From: Methanoculleus marisnigri
Lineage (GTDB): Archaea > Halobacteriota > Methanomicrobia > Methanomicrobiales > Methanoculleaceae
Reading direction: 5' to 3'
DNA: 30,745 nt
Assembly (NCBI GenBank): GCA_002503885.1
Contig: DASQ01000089.1
Coordinates: forward strand, 27,936-58,680
Both the position numbers and the translations under genes were made by a program. The notes under the pieces were generated by a model that worked only from the letters and a program-made list of their open reading frames with translations, ran no database searches and was not told the DNA's origin. Numbering within the stretch: the stretch's first letter is position 1; each line of letters starts with the position of its first letter. Positions 24,627 through 30,745 of the stretch are shown piece by piece.

Positions 24627-25743
24627 AGGCTCTCTCCTCGACCGGCTCTCCGCCCTCGGGGTCGATACCGTGGCGTCGCTCCCCTGCGACCGGACGCAGG
24701 AGTTCTGCGCCCGGATCCCGGATCGGTTCCGGGCGGTCAACCTGACCCGGGAAGAGGACGGCGTCGGGATCTGCGCCGGGCTCGCGATGGCCGGGGGACG
24801 GCCTGTGCTGCATATGCAGAGTTCGGGACTCGGCAACTCCCTGAATGCGATTATGTCGCTCACCGTCACCTTCGGCCTTCCTCTCCCCGTCCTCGCGAGC
24901 TGGCGGGGTGTCTACCGGGAGGCGATCCCGGCCCAGGTGCCGTTCAACCGGGCGGTCCCGGAGGTGCTCGCGGCGCTCGGGATCCCGTATACCATCATCC
25001 GCGGTCCCGGGGATGAAGCGCTGATCGATGAGGTCGTCCGGGACGCTTACGACTCGATGCGGCCGCACGTGGCCCTGATCCTCCCCTCGTTCTGGGAGGG
25101 GACGGAGGAGGCCTGCCTGGCGGAGCAGCCGTTCCCGCCCCGGGCCCGGGAGTCTACGGTAGACTACCGGCGGATGTTTCGCGACCCGGTGATGACCCGG
25201 TACGACGCGATCCGGGCTATCGCCGCCACCCTCGACGGGGAGGCGGTCGTAGCGAACATCGGTGTCCCCTCAAAGGAGCTCTACGCGGCCCGTGACCGGG
25301 ACCTCAACTTCTACATGCTCGGGAGCTACACCCAGGCGACCCCGATCGGGCTTGGGCTTTCGCTTGCGACGGATAAAGACGTCGTGGTCCTCGACGGCGA
25401 CGGGAGCCTGCTCGGGACCGCCGTCCTCCCGGTGGTGGCTGCAGAAGCCCCGGAAAATCTTACGATCGTCTGCCTGGACAACGGGGCCTTCGGGAGCACC
25501 GGCAACCAGCCCACCCCGGCCTCCGGCCTGGTGGACATGGAACTCCTCGCCCTCACCGCCGGGATCCGGAATACGTGCAAGGTGCAGGATGAGCGGGAAC
25601 TTGCGGAGGCCTGGGAGAACCGGGGGCGGGGCCCGAACTTCATCCACGTTGTGCTCGCGCCCGGGAATGCCGCGGTACCGAATATTCCCCTCGCGCCGGC
25701 GGAGATCCGGGAGCGGTTTATGCGGGCGCTGCAGGAGGTTTAG
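24619..25743 (+). CDS. comDE: Sulfopyruvate decarboxylase, ComD-ComE fusion
   Basis: This 374-residue thiamine-diphosphate enzyme decarboxylates 3-sulfopyruvate to sulfoacetaldehyde in coenzyme M synthesis. The N-terminal half (about residues 1-165) is ComD-like, with 'LPCDRTQEF', the ThDP-activating Glu region 'LTREEDGVGICAGLAMAGG' and 'MQSSGLGNSLNA'. The C-terminal half (about 190-374) is ComE-like, with the ThDP/Mg motif 'VVLDGDGSLLGTAVL...CLDNGAFGSTGNQ'. In Methanocaldococcus these are two genes; here they are one chain. GTG 24619 is the only sensible start and overlaps the end of cysteate synthase by 8 bp. It is the last gene of the operon. Confidence 0.94.
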   Translation: MREGSLLDRLSALGVDTVASLPCDRTQEFCARIPDRFRAVNLTREEDGVGICAGLAMAGGRPVLHMQSSGLGNSLNAIMSLTVTFGLPLPVLASWRGVYREAIPAQVPFNRAVPEVLAALGIPYTIIRGPGDEALIDEVVRDAYDSMRPHVALILPSFWEGTEEACLAEQPFPPRARESTVDYRRMFRDPVMTRYDAIRAIAATLDGEAVVANIGVPSKELYAARDRDLNFYMLGSYTQATPIGLGLSLATDKDVVVLDGDGSLLGTAVLPVVAAEAPENLTIVCLDNGAFGSTGNQPTPASGLVDMELLALTAGIRNTCKVQDERELAEAWENRGRGPNFIHVVLAPGNAAVPNIPLAPAEIRERFMRALQEV

Positions 25744-25813
25744 CCTCCTCCGCCCCCCGGTCACCTTTATCCCCGTCGCCGCCGTCCCCCCCACTGCGGC
25801 GCATTTCTTCGTC

Positions 25814-26272
25814 ATGGTCTGGTACAGGCGAAAGGAGAACCTGGTCGACCCCAACCCCGTGAGCATCCTCCGTCATGCCCTCCGGTCGGGGGAACAGGGA
25901 GAGGGAAGCACGAAGCGCAGAAGGGCCATCGTCGAGAAGGCGGTCGACGCCGTCCTTGTCGTCGCGATCCTCCGGGTTTACCTCTACGCATTCCTTGCGT
26001 CTTCTATCGACCAGGTGCTCTGGCTCCCTGTCCTTATCGTCATCGGCATACTCCTGACACGCATCGTCTTTATCGACGGCGGCGAGCGCCGCGTCACTTT
26101 CGCACGATCGGTCGTCTTCGACCTCACAGCAGCCGGGATTCTCCGTCTGCGCTACCTGGTGCTGGGGTATCCCGTTCTTCCCCCCTTCCAGGAGATCGTG
26201 CTCGTTGGTATCGTTTCTTTTGGTGCCCTGTATCTCCGGGAGCGACGGCGTGTGCCGGGGGGAACAGACTGA
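25814..26272 (+). CDS. Small membrane protein of unknown function
   Basis: This 152-residue protein starts at ATG 25814; the frame is open much further upstream, but only as a shadow of comDE. A basic, soluble N-terminus (about 45 residues, ending KRRRAIVEK) precedes about four transmembrane helices: 'AVDAVLVVAILRVYLYAFLA', 'VLWLPVLIVIGILLTRIVFI', 'SVVFDLTAAGILRLRYLVLG' and 'EIVLVGIVSFGALYL'. The layout is a little like PsiE-type membrane proteins, but I see no diagnostic motif. A TATA-like CTTTAT (25765-25770) lies 46 bp upstream, so it probably has its own promoter. No functional assignment is possible. Confidence 0.7.
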   Translation: MVWYRRKENLVDPNPVSILRHALRSGEQGEGSTKRRRAIVEKAVDAVLVVAILRVYLYAFLASSIDQVLWLPVLIVIGILLTRIVFIDGGERRVTFARSVVFDLTAAGILRLRYLVLGYPVLPPFQEIVLVGIVSFGALYLRERRRVPGGTD

Positions 26273-26273
26273 C

Positions 26274-26288
26274 GAAACGTACCGTTTC
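26274..26288. repeat. Perfect inverted repeat GAAACG-TAC-CGTTTC
   Basis: Arms of 6 bp (26274-26279 and 26283-26288) flank TAC, directly after the stop of the upstream membrane-protein gene and about 40 bp before the next TATA box. It could be a terminator stem or an operator. Confidence 0.35.
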
Positions 26289-26326
26289 CAAAATAGTCCC
26301 CGGGCGTGTAGAGGAACGTGACAGAA

Positions 26327-26336
26327 AATCATATAC
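26327..26336 (+). promoter_or_regulatory. TATA box of the small coiled-coil membrane protein gene
   Basis: AATCATATAC is centred about 31 bp before ATG 26363, which supports that start over an in-frame GTG at 26318 lying upstream of the box. Confidence 0.5.
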
Positions 26337-26362
26337 CTCCGAACGTTCAGGTCATTGTATAC

Positions 26363-26626
26363 ATGGAGCGCAAATACCTCATCGTGCTGATGCTTCTCGG
26401 CATCATGGCCGGCCTGTATGCAGCGATCACCTACCAGTGGGTTTTGATGGTCCTCGTCGTCGCACCGGTGGCGCTGATCCTGGTCGCTGCCGACGTCCTC
26501 CAGCGGGTCCGGTTATTGTCGGAGGCGATCGCCACCAGCACGGCAAACCTGGAGGAGTCGGTTGCTTCCATGAGATGCACCGTCGAGAGGATCGAGCAGC
26601 GTCTGGGCGACCTGGAGAACCGGTGA
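26363..26626 (+). CDS. Small membrane protein with C-terminal coiled coil
   Basis: This 87-residue protein has two adjacent transmembrane helices ('YLIVLMLLGIMAGLYAAI' and 'WVLMVLVVAPVALILVAADVL') followed by about 40 residues with a heptad-like pattern ('LLSEAIATSTANLEESVASMRCTVERIEQRLGDLENR') that should form a coiled coil on the cytoplasmic side. ATG 26363 is chosen from the TATA distance; an in-frame GTG at 26318 would add 15 residues. No family is recognised. Such proteins often act as membrane scaffolds or partners of larger machines; nothing ties this one to a partner except proximity to the pilus-like genes downstream. Confidence 0.68.
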   Translation: MERKYLIVLMLLGIMAGLYAAITYQWVLMVLVVAPVALILVAADVLQRVRLLSEAIATSTANLEESVASMRCTVERIEQRLGDLENR

Positions 26627-26830
26627 GGTTTGATATGGCGGGGGAGCAGAAATGCCTCTAAGCGGGTGGAAAACATACTGCCGCGTTTTCACCTCCGGTG
26701 CAGCTCTCTCGATCACGGATGTGCGGTGGTCTCATCGACGGCCTGCACGTGATGAGGCTACGAATAGAATGATCCGTAGTTCGACGCGACGGAAACAGGA
26801 TGCAAAAAGGTATCTGCGGGCTGGTGTCAA

Positions 26831-26937
26831 AACCGGGCAGTTTGGGCTGCCCGGTTCCGGTTCACCGCGTGTTACTGATACTCGCATCTGCCGTCCCTTC
26901 CTGATAAGGCGGCGATGCGGTACTAGGTTATTTTTTT
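26831..26937 (+). ncRNA. Candidate structured small RNA or terminator module
   Basis: The first hairpin has a perfect 10-bp stem, AACCGGGCAG (26831-26840) with CTGCCCGGTT (26847-26856), and a TTTGGG loop. The second spans 26883-26919: CGCATC pairs with GATGCG, GCCG with CGGC and CCTT with AAGG, with a small TC bulge and a CCTGAT loop. Seven Ts follow at 26931-26937. Two stable hairpins ending in a T-run in an otherwise empty stretch suggest a short RNA gene with its own terminator, or a decaying element. The 5' end and promoter are not clear, and no known RNA family is recognised. Confidence 0.4.
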
Positions 26938-27146
26938 CTCTTGGTTTTTATATTTCTATCGGTTGCCTGGTTGCTCTACTGCGCCCGGTATTTCCCGCGG
27001 ATCACGGCTGCGAGTACGTTTTGTCTGCAGCAGCGGACCGGAGTGTCGGGACGCGCTCGAAGCGGTGCACCCAGAAAACGAATCGGTCTTCGAACGGGGG
27101 GCGATCCGACCAGTTCACCCTGTAAATAAATAGTTCTGTGCGAAAC

Positions 27147-27163
27147 CTATAGTCAATATATAC
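27147..27163 (+). promoter_or_regulatory. Promoter of the TadC-like operon
   Basis: The TATA box AATATATAC (27155-27163) would start transcription near 27185-27190, leaving a leader of about 50 bases. The hexamer CTATAG (27147-27152) lies just upstream; the same hexamer occurs three times before the gene at 30420. Confidence 0.5.
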
Positions 27164-27238
27164 TCGTTTGGAAATATCTATATCCTCTCAATCCATATTC
27201 TGTGTTGATTACCCTCCGCAGGGGCATCGGGGTCTTGC

Positions 27239-28204
27239 ATGTTCGATCGTGAACGCATATTGTCGCTTTTACCGTTCCGAAGCAGAAAACCGGACGGAGC
27301 CCCTCCGCTGCCGTCTCTCGACCCGGCAAAACTGTTTGAAAAATACAAACAGATCTGCTACGTGCTCGGCAAGCACCTCGACAAAAACCCGAACGAGGAT
27401 ATAGCCCGGATGATCTACCAGGCGGACCTCGATATGACGCCCGGCCTGTTCCTTTCGCTGCTGCTCGTCACGGCTGCGCTTTGCGCCGCGATCATGTTCG
27501 TCGTCTCGCTCATCGTATTCCTCGTCCCTTTCAGCCCCTTCGCCTCCGAAAGCCCACTGCTGTACATCTTCATTCTCACCTTCTTTGCCCCGGTCGTCGT
27601 CGCGGCCGGCTTTCCCTTCTATCTCACCAGCCAGATCTCGAATAAAAAGATCGATATCGAGAAGAATCTCCCCTATGCGCTTGCTTTCATGTCCATCCTG
27701 GCCAGTTCCGGTGCCACGCCTCTCGATATCATCAGGAGGATTGCACGTGAGGATTATGGTCATATATCGAGCGAATTCAGAAAAGTCGTCTTTCGCGTGG
27801 AGATCCTCGGCGAGGACGCGGTGACGGCGATGAACAGCATGGTGAACTCCACGCCCTCCGAGGTCTTCCGGGATATCTGCATGGACCTGACGAACCTCAT
27901 CTACGGGGGGAGCGGCCTTGCCGGGTATCTTGCGTCGAAGTCGAAGGAGTTGATGGGGATCCGGCGGCAGACGGACAAAGAGTTCGTCGAGTCGCTCTCC
28001 GTCTTCGGCGAGGGGTACCTCGGCGGCATCGTCATGACGCTCACCCTCGCCGTCCTCGGGATCGTGATCAGCAGCGCGCTGGGGGTGGAGCTCGGGCCGT
28101 TCACCCCCGACCAGCTCTTCTTCTTCCTGGTCTATCTCGGCACGCCGCTCATCAACGTCCTCTTCCTGCTGATGCTCGGCGTCAAGTACTCCACAAATCC
28201 CTGA
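27239..28204 (+). CDS. TadC/FlaJ-like pilus assembly membrane protein
   Basis: This 321-residue protein resembles the T2SF (PF00482) membrane platforms of type IV pili, archaella and Tad systems. It has a soluble N-terminus, two transmembrane helices near residues 65-130 ('PGLFLSLLLVTAALCAAIMFVV' and 'YIFILTFFAPVVVAAGFPF'), a cytoplasmic helical T2SF domain ('LPYALAFMSILASSGATPLDIIRRIA' to 'LAGYLASKSKELMGIRRQ'), and two C-terminal helices. The platform binds the secretion ATPase and helps build or retract the filament. No ATPase or pilin gene is adjacent; the next gene is a second platform-like protein, as in archaeal tadC pairs. The stop is 6 bp before that gene. Confidence 0.88.
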   Translation: MFDRERILSLLPFRSRKPDGAPPLPSLDPAKLFEKYKQICYVLGKHLDKNPNEDIARMIYQADLDMTPGLFLSLLLVTAALCAAIMFVVSLIVFLVPFSPFASESPLLYIFILTFFAPVVVAAGFPFYLTSQISNKKIDIEKNLPYALAFMSILASSGATPLDIIRRIAREDYGHISSEFRKVVFRVEILGEDAVTAMNSMVNSTPSEVFRDICMDLTNLIYGGSGLAGYLASKSKELMGIRRQTDKEFVESLSVFGEGYLGGIVMTLTLAVLGIVISSALGVELGPFTPDQLFFFLVYLGTPLINVLFLLMLGVKYSTNP

Positions 28205-28210
28205 TCCACC

Positions 28211-29581
28211 ATGGCACTCCGACGCAGACACGAAAAATCCGGCAGCCTTCCCGGCGGCATCGGCCTCTTCATCGAGCGTATCCGGATCAAATACGATCCG
28301 AAACGGGAGTACTTCACGGTCGGGATTCCCGTAGCGGTGGCGGTACTCTTCGTTGCCGGGATGCTGCTCTCCGGGGCGGCGCAGATCGGCGGGGGCGACG
28401 GGGAATCGGATCAGGTGAGTGACCGGCAGAAGGCCTACGAGGAGCTTCTCCGCCAGATGGAAGCGGAAGAGCAGGGGATAGAACTGCCGTCGGAGGACGA
28501 GGCGGCAGAGGAGCCGCAGGAAGAGAGGGAGAAGATCGGCATCGACCATATCCTCATCATCGCCACGCTGATCGCCATCACGCCCTACGGCTTTGATATC
28601 ACCCTCCAGAAGATGCGGCGGCGCAAGAAGGAGGAGCTCTACACGGAGTTTCTCTTCAAGCTCTCGGAGATGATGCGGGGCGGGCTTGACCCTATCAAAT
28701 CGGTCATGGAGCTTTCGAAGACGGATCTCGGCGCGCTGAACGCCGACGTCCGGGTTGCGGCGAACTCCATGAAGTTCGGGAAGTCTTTTGAGGAGGCGAT
28801 GAAACGGATGGCGAGGGACCTCGGGAGCGAACTGATCATCCGGTATACCGATCTCGTCATCCAGGCATCCTACAGCGGCGGTTCGGTGGCCGACCTGATC
28901 CTCAAGTCATCGGAGGATATGCGGAGCATTCTCGCGATCGAGCGGGAGAAGGAAGGGGACCTGAAGCAGTACGTCGTCATCTTCTACCTGGCGCAGGGGA
29001 TCATCGTCTTCATCGTCTATACGCTCAACACCTCGCTCCTCCCCTTCTTCAACGATATGGGGGGGTCGGGGTTCGGCGGCGCCGAGATCGCCAGCATCGA
29101 CTTCACCCAGGGCTTCTTCCACCTGATCATGCTCAACGCCCTCTTCGGCGGCCTCATCATCGGCAAGATCTCGGAGGGCGATTCGCTCTATGGGCTGAAG
29201 CATGCCACGATCCTGATCGGGGGCTGCTACATAGTCTGCGTGATGATGCTCCTTCCTGCGGGTGCGGGCGGGGACGTGATCGATGCGAACGTCGCGATCA
29301 TCTCCGGGTTCGATCAGGAAGGTCTCGTCGGTCTGCCGCTCAAGGACCCGATCGTCGTTTCAGTCACCGACCTCGAGGGCAATCCCCTGTCCCGGACGAC
29401 GGTTACGTTCGGGATAGACCCGGGGGGTATGGTTGAGCCCGAGACGGTGAAGACCAACGAAGAAGGGAAAGCCACGGTGAGGGTCGTCCTCGGCGCGGCG
29501 GAGGGCACCTATGCCGTCAGCGCGACCGTCGGGGAGACGACCGCCCGGACGACCGCGGTTGCTCTGGCGATGGGGGAATGA
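28211..29581 (+). CDS. TadC/FlaJ-like membrane protein with C-terminal Ig-like domain
   Basis: This 456-residue protein is the partner of the preceding platform gene. It has an N-terminal helix (about residues 37-60), an acidic linker ('EAEEQGIELPSEDEAAEEPQEERE'), another helix, the T2SF helical domain ('FLFKLSEMMRGGLDPIKSVMELSK', then 'IQASYSGGSVADLILKSSEDM'), and about three more helices to residue 355. The last ~85 residues ('PLKDPIVVSVTDLEGNPLSRTTVTFGIDPGG...TNEEGKATVRVVLG') match a bacterial Ig-like (Big_1) domain, normally found in adhesins and surface proteins. It would lie outside the membrane, after the last helix. Such a fusion is unusual for a pilus platform. The gene converges on the FlaH-like gene 5 bp away. 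Confidence 0.87.
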   Translation: MALRRRHEKSGSLPGGIGLFIERIRIKYDPKREYFTVGIPVAVAVLFVAGMLLSGAAQIGGGDGESDQVSDRQKAYEELLRQMEAEEQGIELPSEDEAAEEPQEEREKIGIDHILIIATLIAITPYGFDITLQKMRRRKKEELYTEFLFKLSEMMRGGLDPIKSVMELSKTDLGALNADVRVAANSMKFGKSFEEAMKRMARDLGSELIIRYTDLVIQASYSGGSVADLILKSSEDMRSILAIEREKEGDLKQYVVIFYLAQGIIVFIVYTLNTSLLPFFNDMGGSGFGGAEIASIDFTQGFFHLIMLNALFGGLIIGKISEGDSLYGLKHATILIGGCYIVCVMMLLPAGAGGDVIDANVAIISGFDQEGLVGLPLKDPIVVSVTDLEGNPLSRTTVTFGIDPGGMVEPETVKTNEEGKATVRVVLGAAEGTYAVSATVGETTARTTAVALAMGE

Positions 29582-29586
29582 ACCGT

Positions 29587-30183
29587 TCACCCGTGGCGCT
29601 CACGGGTGTCGATGAGGATCCCCTCTTCCGTGATGGAGAAGAGCACCGTCCGTTCCGGCGGGATCTCACCTTTCATCTTCGGGACGTTGATCTGCCGCTT
29701 GATCTTCCCGCCTTCGTTGACCTCCAGGAACTGGATGATCCCGTCTGCGAGAGAGCGGATGAGCTGTTCGTGACGATTGGAGAGGATGCCGGTCGTCATG
29801 GTCAGGAGGATGGTCTTTCCGCTCCTGCTGGCGTCGAGGAGGGCGCACAGGGTCGCTTTGAGTCTCGTGAGATCGGCATCGGGGCAGAAGGACGCGAACT
29901 GGTCGATGACGCAGAAGTCTCCCGTGCAGGACGTCGTGATGGCGTCGGCGGTTCTCGCGCACTCGGTGATCGCGAAGCGGTCGAAGTGCCTGATCCGGTA
30001 GAGGTCCATCTGGATGCGGACGTCGTCCCTGTAATGCGGGGTGATATAGGTGACGCGTTTTCCCTGCTCGGCCGCGCCTGATGCGAGCTGCAGGGCGTAG
30101 GTGACGTTCGTGCAGCCCAGCGCTTCTTCGAGCACGATGACGGCGTTCTCCGGAAGGGTGATGAGTCCCCACTCAAACTCCAT
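29587..30183 (-). CDS. FlaH/KaiC-like RecA-fold protein with degenerate P-loop
   Basis: This 198-residue protein has the RecA-fold pattern of archaeal FlaH (ArlH)/KaiC-like ATPases: 'GLITLPENAVIVLEEALGCTNVTYALQLASGAAEQGKRVTYIT' at the N-terminus, where the P-loop should be, then 'DFCVIDQFASFCPDADLTRLKATLCALLDASRSGKTILLTMTTG' around Walker B, and a C-terminal 'GIIQFLEVNEGGKIKRQINVPKMKGE' typical of FlaH-type proteins. The P-loop reads EEALGCTNVT with no lysine, so ATP hydrolysis is doubtful; FlaH is itself thought to act as a regulator more than a motor. Next to two TadC/FlaJ-like genes, it may regulate the same filament machine. Its own TATA (ATATGG, 30211-30216) lies about 30 bp upstream. 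Confidence 0.78.
   Translation of the reverse strand: MEFEWGLITLPENAVIVLEEALGCTNVTYALQLASGAAEQGKRVTYITPHYRDDVRIQMDLYRIRHFDRFAITECARTADAITTSCTGDFCVIDQFASFCPDADLTRLKATLCALLDASRSGKTILLTMTTGILSNRHEQLIRSLADGIIQFLEVNEGGKIKRQINVPKMKGEIPPERTVLFSITEEGILIDTRERHG
29588..29608. terminator. Hairpin at the convergent gene ends
   Basis: CACCCGTG (29588-29595) and CACGGGTG (29601-29608) form a perfect 8-bp stem with a 5-base loop (GCGCT), placed exactly where the TadC-like and FlaH-like genes converge. It overlaps the last codons of the minus-strand gene and could end both transcripts. Confidence 0.45.
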
Positions 30184-30322
30184 TTCCCACTAGTATGGCG
30201 GTTGCACCAGATATGGTTTCTGTATACGCGGCTGCCGTATAGGGGTGGGACATCCACAACCGCCCCCGTATTTTCGCCGGATCGCTCCATGCTGCGGGAA
30301 AGACCTAAATAATGCCGAATAT

Positions 30323-30370
30323 CATATACTTCTGGAGTTCGTGAGACTATAGTTTCTATAGGCTCTATAG
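30323..30370 (+). promoter_or_regulatory. Promoter region with three phased CTATAG palindromes
   Basis: A TATA-like CATATACT (30323-30330) is followed by three copies of the self-complementary hexamer CTATAG at 30347-30352, 30356-30361 and 30365-30370, exactly 9 bp apart. They cover the expected transcription start (about 30350) and early leader, so they could bind a repeating or oligomeric repressor. An alternative TATA (CTAAATAATG, about 30305-30314) would place them just after the start. Confidence 0.5.
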
Positions 30371-30419
30371 ATCCTGTCTCCATGGTCTCTTCGCGGGGAG
30401 ATCTTCTGCAGGAGGAGGT

Positions 30420-30745
30420 ATGATGGGGAATACGGGACTGCGTGGCGTGTCCGGGCTGGCGGCGGATTATCGCATCATAGCCTGCATACCGGCTCTTGCG
30501 GTGCTCTTCGACTACTCCATGACCCTGATCTTCTCCGGAGGGAAGGAGATGCTTCTCCGGTTCGAGTTCAGCCCGCTCGTCCGGTATGCCGTGGAGCACG
30601 ATATCGTGGCGGTCTACCTGCTCGCCATGATGCTCTTCTATTACGGCCTGGCATTCGGGGCGCTCCGCCTGCTCCGCCCGACCGGGCTGTATCGGTTCGG
30701 CGTCGCGCTCATCCTGCTTGTCGCCGCAACCCATGTCCTCGGCGG
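30420..30745 (+). CDS. Membrane protein, 3' end cut by the window
   Basis: This partial protein of at least 108 residues runs off the window end with no stop codon. It begins MMGNTGLRGVSG and has about three transmembrane helices: 'IIACIPALAVLFDYSMTLIF', 'IVAVYLLAMMLFYYGLAFGAL' and 'FGVALILLVAATHVLGG'. A strong ribosome site, GGAGGAGGT, ends right before ATG 30420; ATG 30423 is better spaced from GGAGG and may be the true start. No family is recognised from this fragment. Confidence 0.7.
   Translation, partial: MMGNTGLRGVSGLAADYRIIACIPALAVLFDYSMTLIFSGGKEMLLRFEFSPLVRYAVEHDIVAVYLLAMMLFYYGLAFGALRLLRPTGLYRFGVALILLVAATHVLG

Larger units (their letters stand above)
26627..27238. other. 612-bp gene-poor region before the pilus-like operon
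   Basis: No convincing protein gene is seen here. Short frames exist (for example 26652-27125 plus) but have Arg/Ser-rich composition unlike neighbouring proteins and no good start signals. The stretch is more AT-rich than its surroundings. It holds a weak 5-bp stem (CTACG 26758-26762 with CGTAG 26775-26779), two strong hairpins, a T-run, and the promoter of the downstream operon. Confidence 0.6.

Noticed and set aside
26749..26878. C/D-box guide RNA (GTGATGA at 26749 and CTGA near 26874)
   Set aside because: The boxes are about 120 bp apart, too far for a typical archaeal C/D RNA, with no internal C'/D' pair seen.
26652..27125. 157-codon plus-strand frame in the gene-poor region
   Set aside because: Composition (Arg/Ser/Cys-rich) unlike neighbours, no ribosome site or conserved pattern, and it runs through the two hairpins and T-run.
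26941..27129. 62-codon frame with a hydrophobic start (VFIFLSVAWLLY)
   Set aside because: Only one short hydrophobic stretch then random Arg/Ser-rich sequence; TTG start without a ribosome site.
27269..28549. Minus-strand open frame of 426 codons opposite the TadC-like genes
   Set aside because: Low-complexity His/Asp/Glu/Arg-rich translation; mirrors real genes with clear T2SF features.

Overview
The window looks like chromosomal DNA of a methanogenic archaeon of the order Methanomicrobiales, most likely Methanoculleus or a close relative. The reasons are a coenzyme M biosynthesis operon that uses the cysteate synthase route, a methanogenesis-marker-16/COG1900 protein, archaeal TATA promoters (often 26-30 bp before the start codon, which implies leaderless mRNAs), GGTGA-type ribosome sites, TadC/FlaJ-like pilus membrane proteins, and GC-rich coding DNA with very tight gene packing. 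The assignment comes from protein recognition by eye; no database search was run.

Layout. 29-2978: an exported, C-terminally anchored NEW3/CARDB-like protein with a MacB-type ABC ATPase and permease. 2983-4399 (minus): a GerW/YtfJ-like protein, a DUF2953-like membrane protein and a small conserved-looking protein. 4527-5372: a SAM methyltransferase. 5388-5972 (minus): a YdjM-type membrane hydrolase. 6138-15035: a long tryptophan operon, trpB2-trpE-trpG-trpD-trpC-trpF-trpB-trpA, followed by an NAD-kinase-like gene; nearly every junction is a 4-bp ATGA/GTGA overlap. A 15-bp palindrome lies between the TATA box and the start of trpB2. 15064-16241 (minus): two coupled membrane proteins of unknown function. 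16472-19334: a MarR regulator and a bacterial-type LonA protease, with similar GTTAGG half-sites before both.

19405-25743 is the most interesting region. An XRE regulator with a perfect palindrome at its promoter diverges from a six-gene operon: an ABC-type ATPase, a UreG/HypB-like GTPase rich in cysteines, a PF04060-type 4Fe-4S protein, a COG1900 (marker 16) ferredoxin-fused protein, cysteate synthase, and a fused sulfopyruvate decarboxylase (ComDE). Together these suggest a dedicated coenzyme M factory. The COG1900 protein is the candidate for the final aldehyde-to-thiol step, and the three upstream proteins are candidate assembly, activation or sulfur-delivery factors.

25814-30745: two small membrane proteins; a 612-bp gene-poor stretch with two strong hairpins followed by a T-run (candidate small RNA or terminator); two TadC/FlaJ-like proteins, the second with a C-terminal bacterial Ig-like domain; a convergent FlaH/KaiC-like protein with a degenerate P-loop; and a membrane protein cut by the window edge, preceded by three CTATAG hexamers spaced exactly 9 bp apart.

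One defect stands out. The natural trpE start (ATG at 7496, coupled to the trpB2 stop) hits a stop after 11 codons, while the rest of TrpE, including its N-terminal LLES tryptophan-binding motif, is in the -1 frame. This looks like a 1-base deletion, a sequencing error, or an unusual initiation or recoding event.
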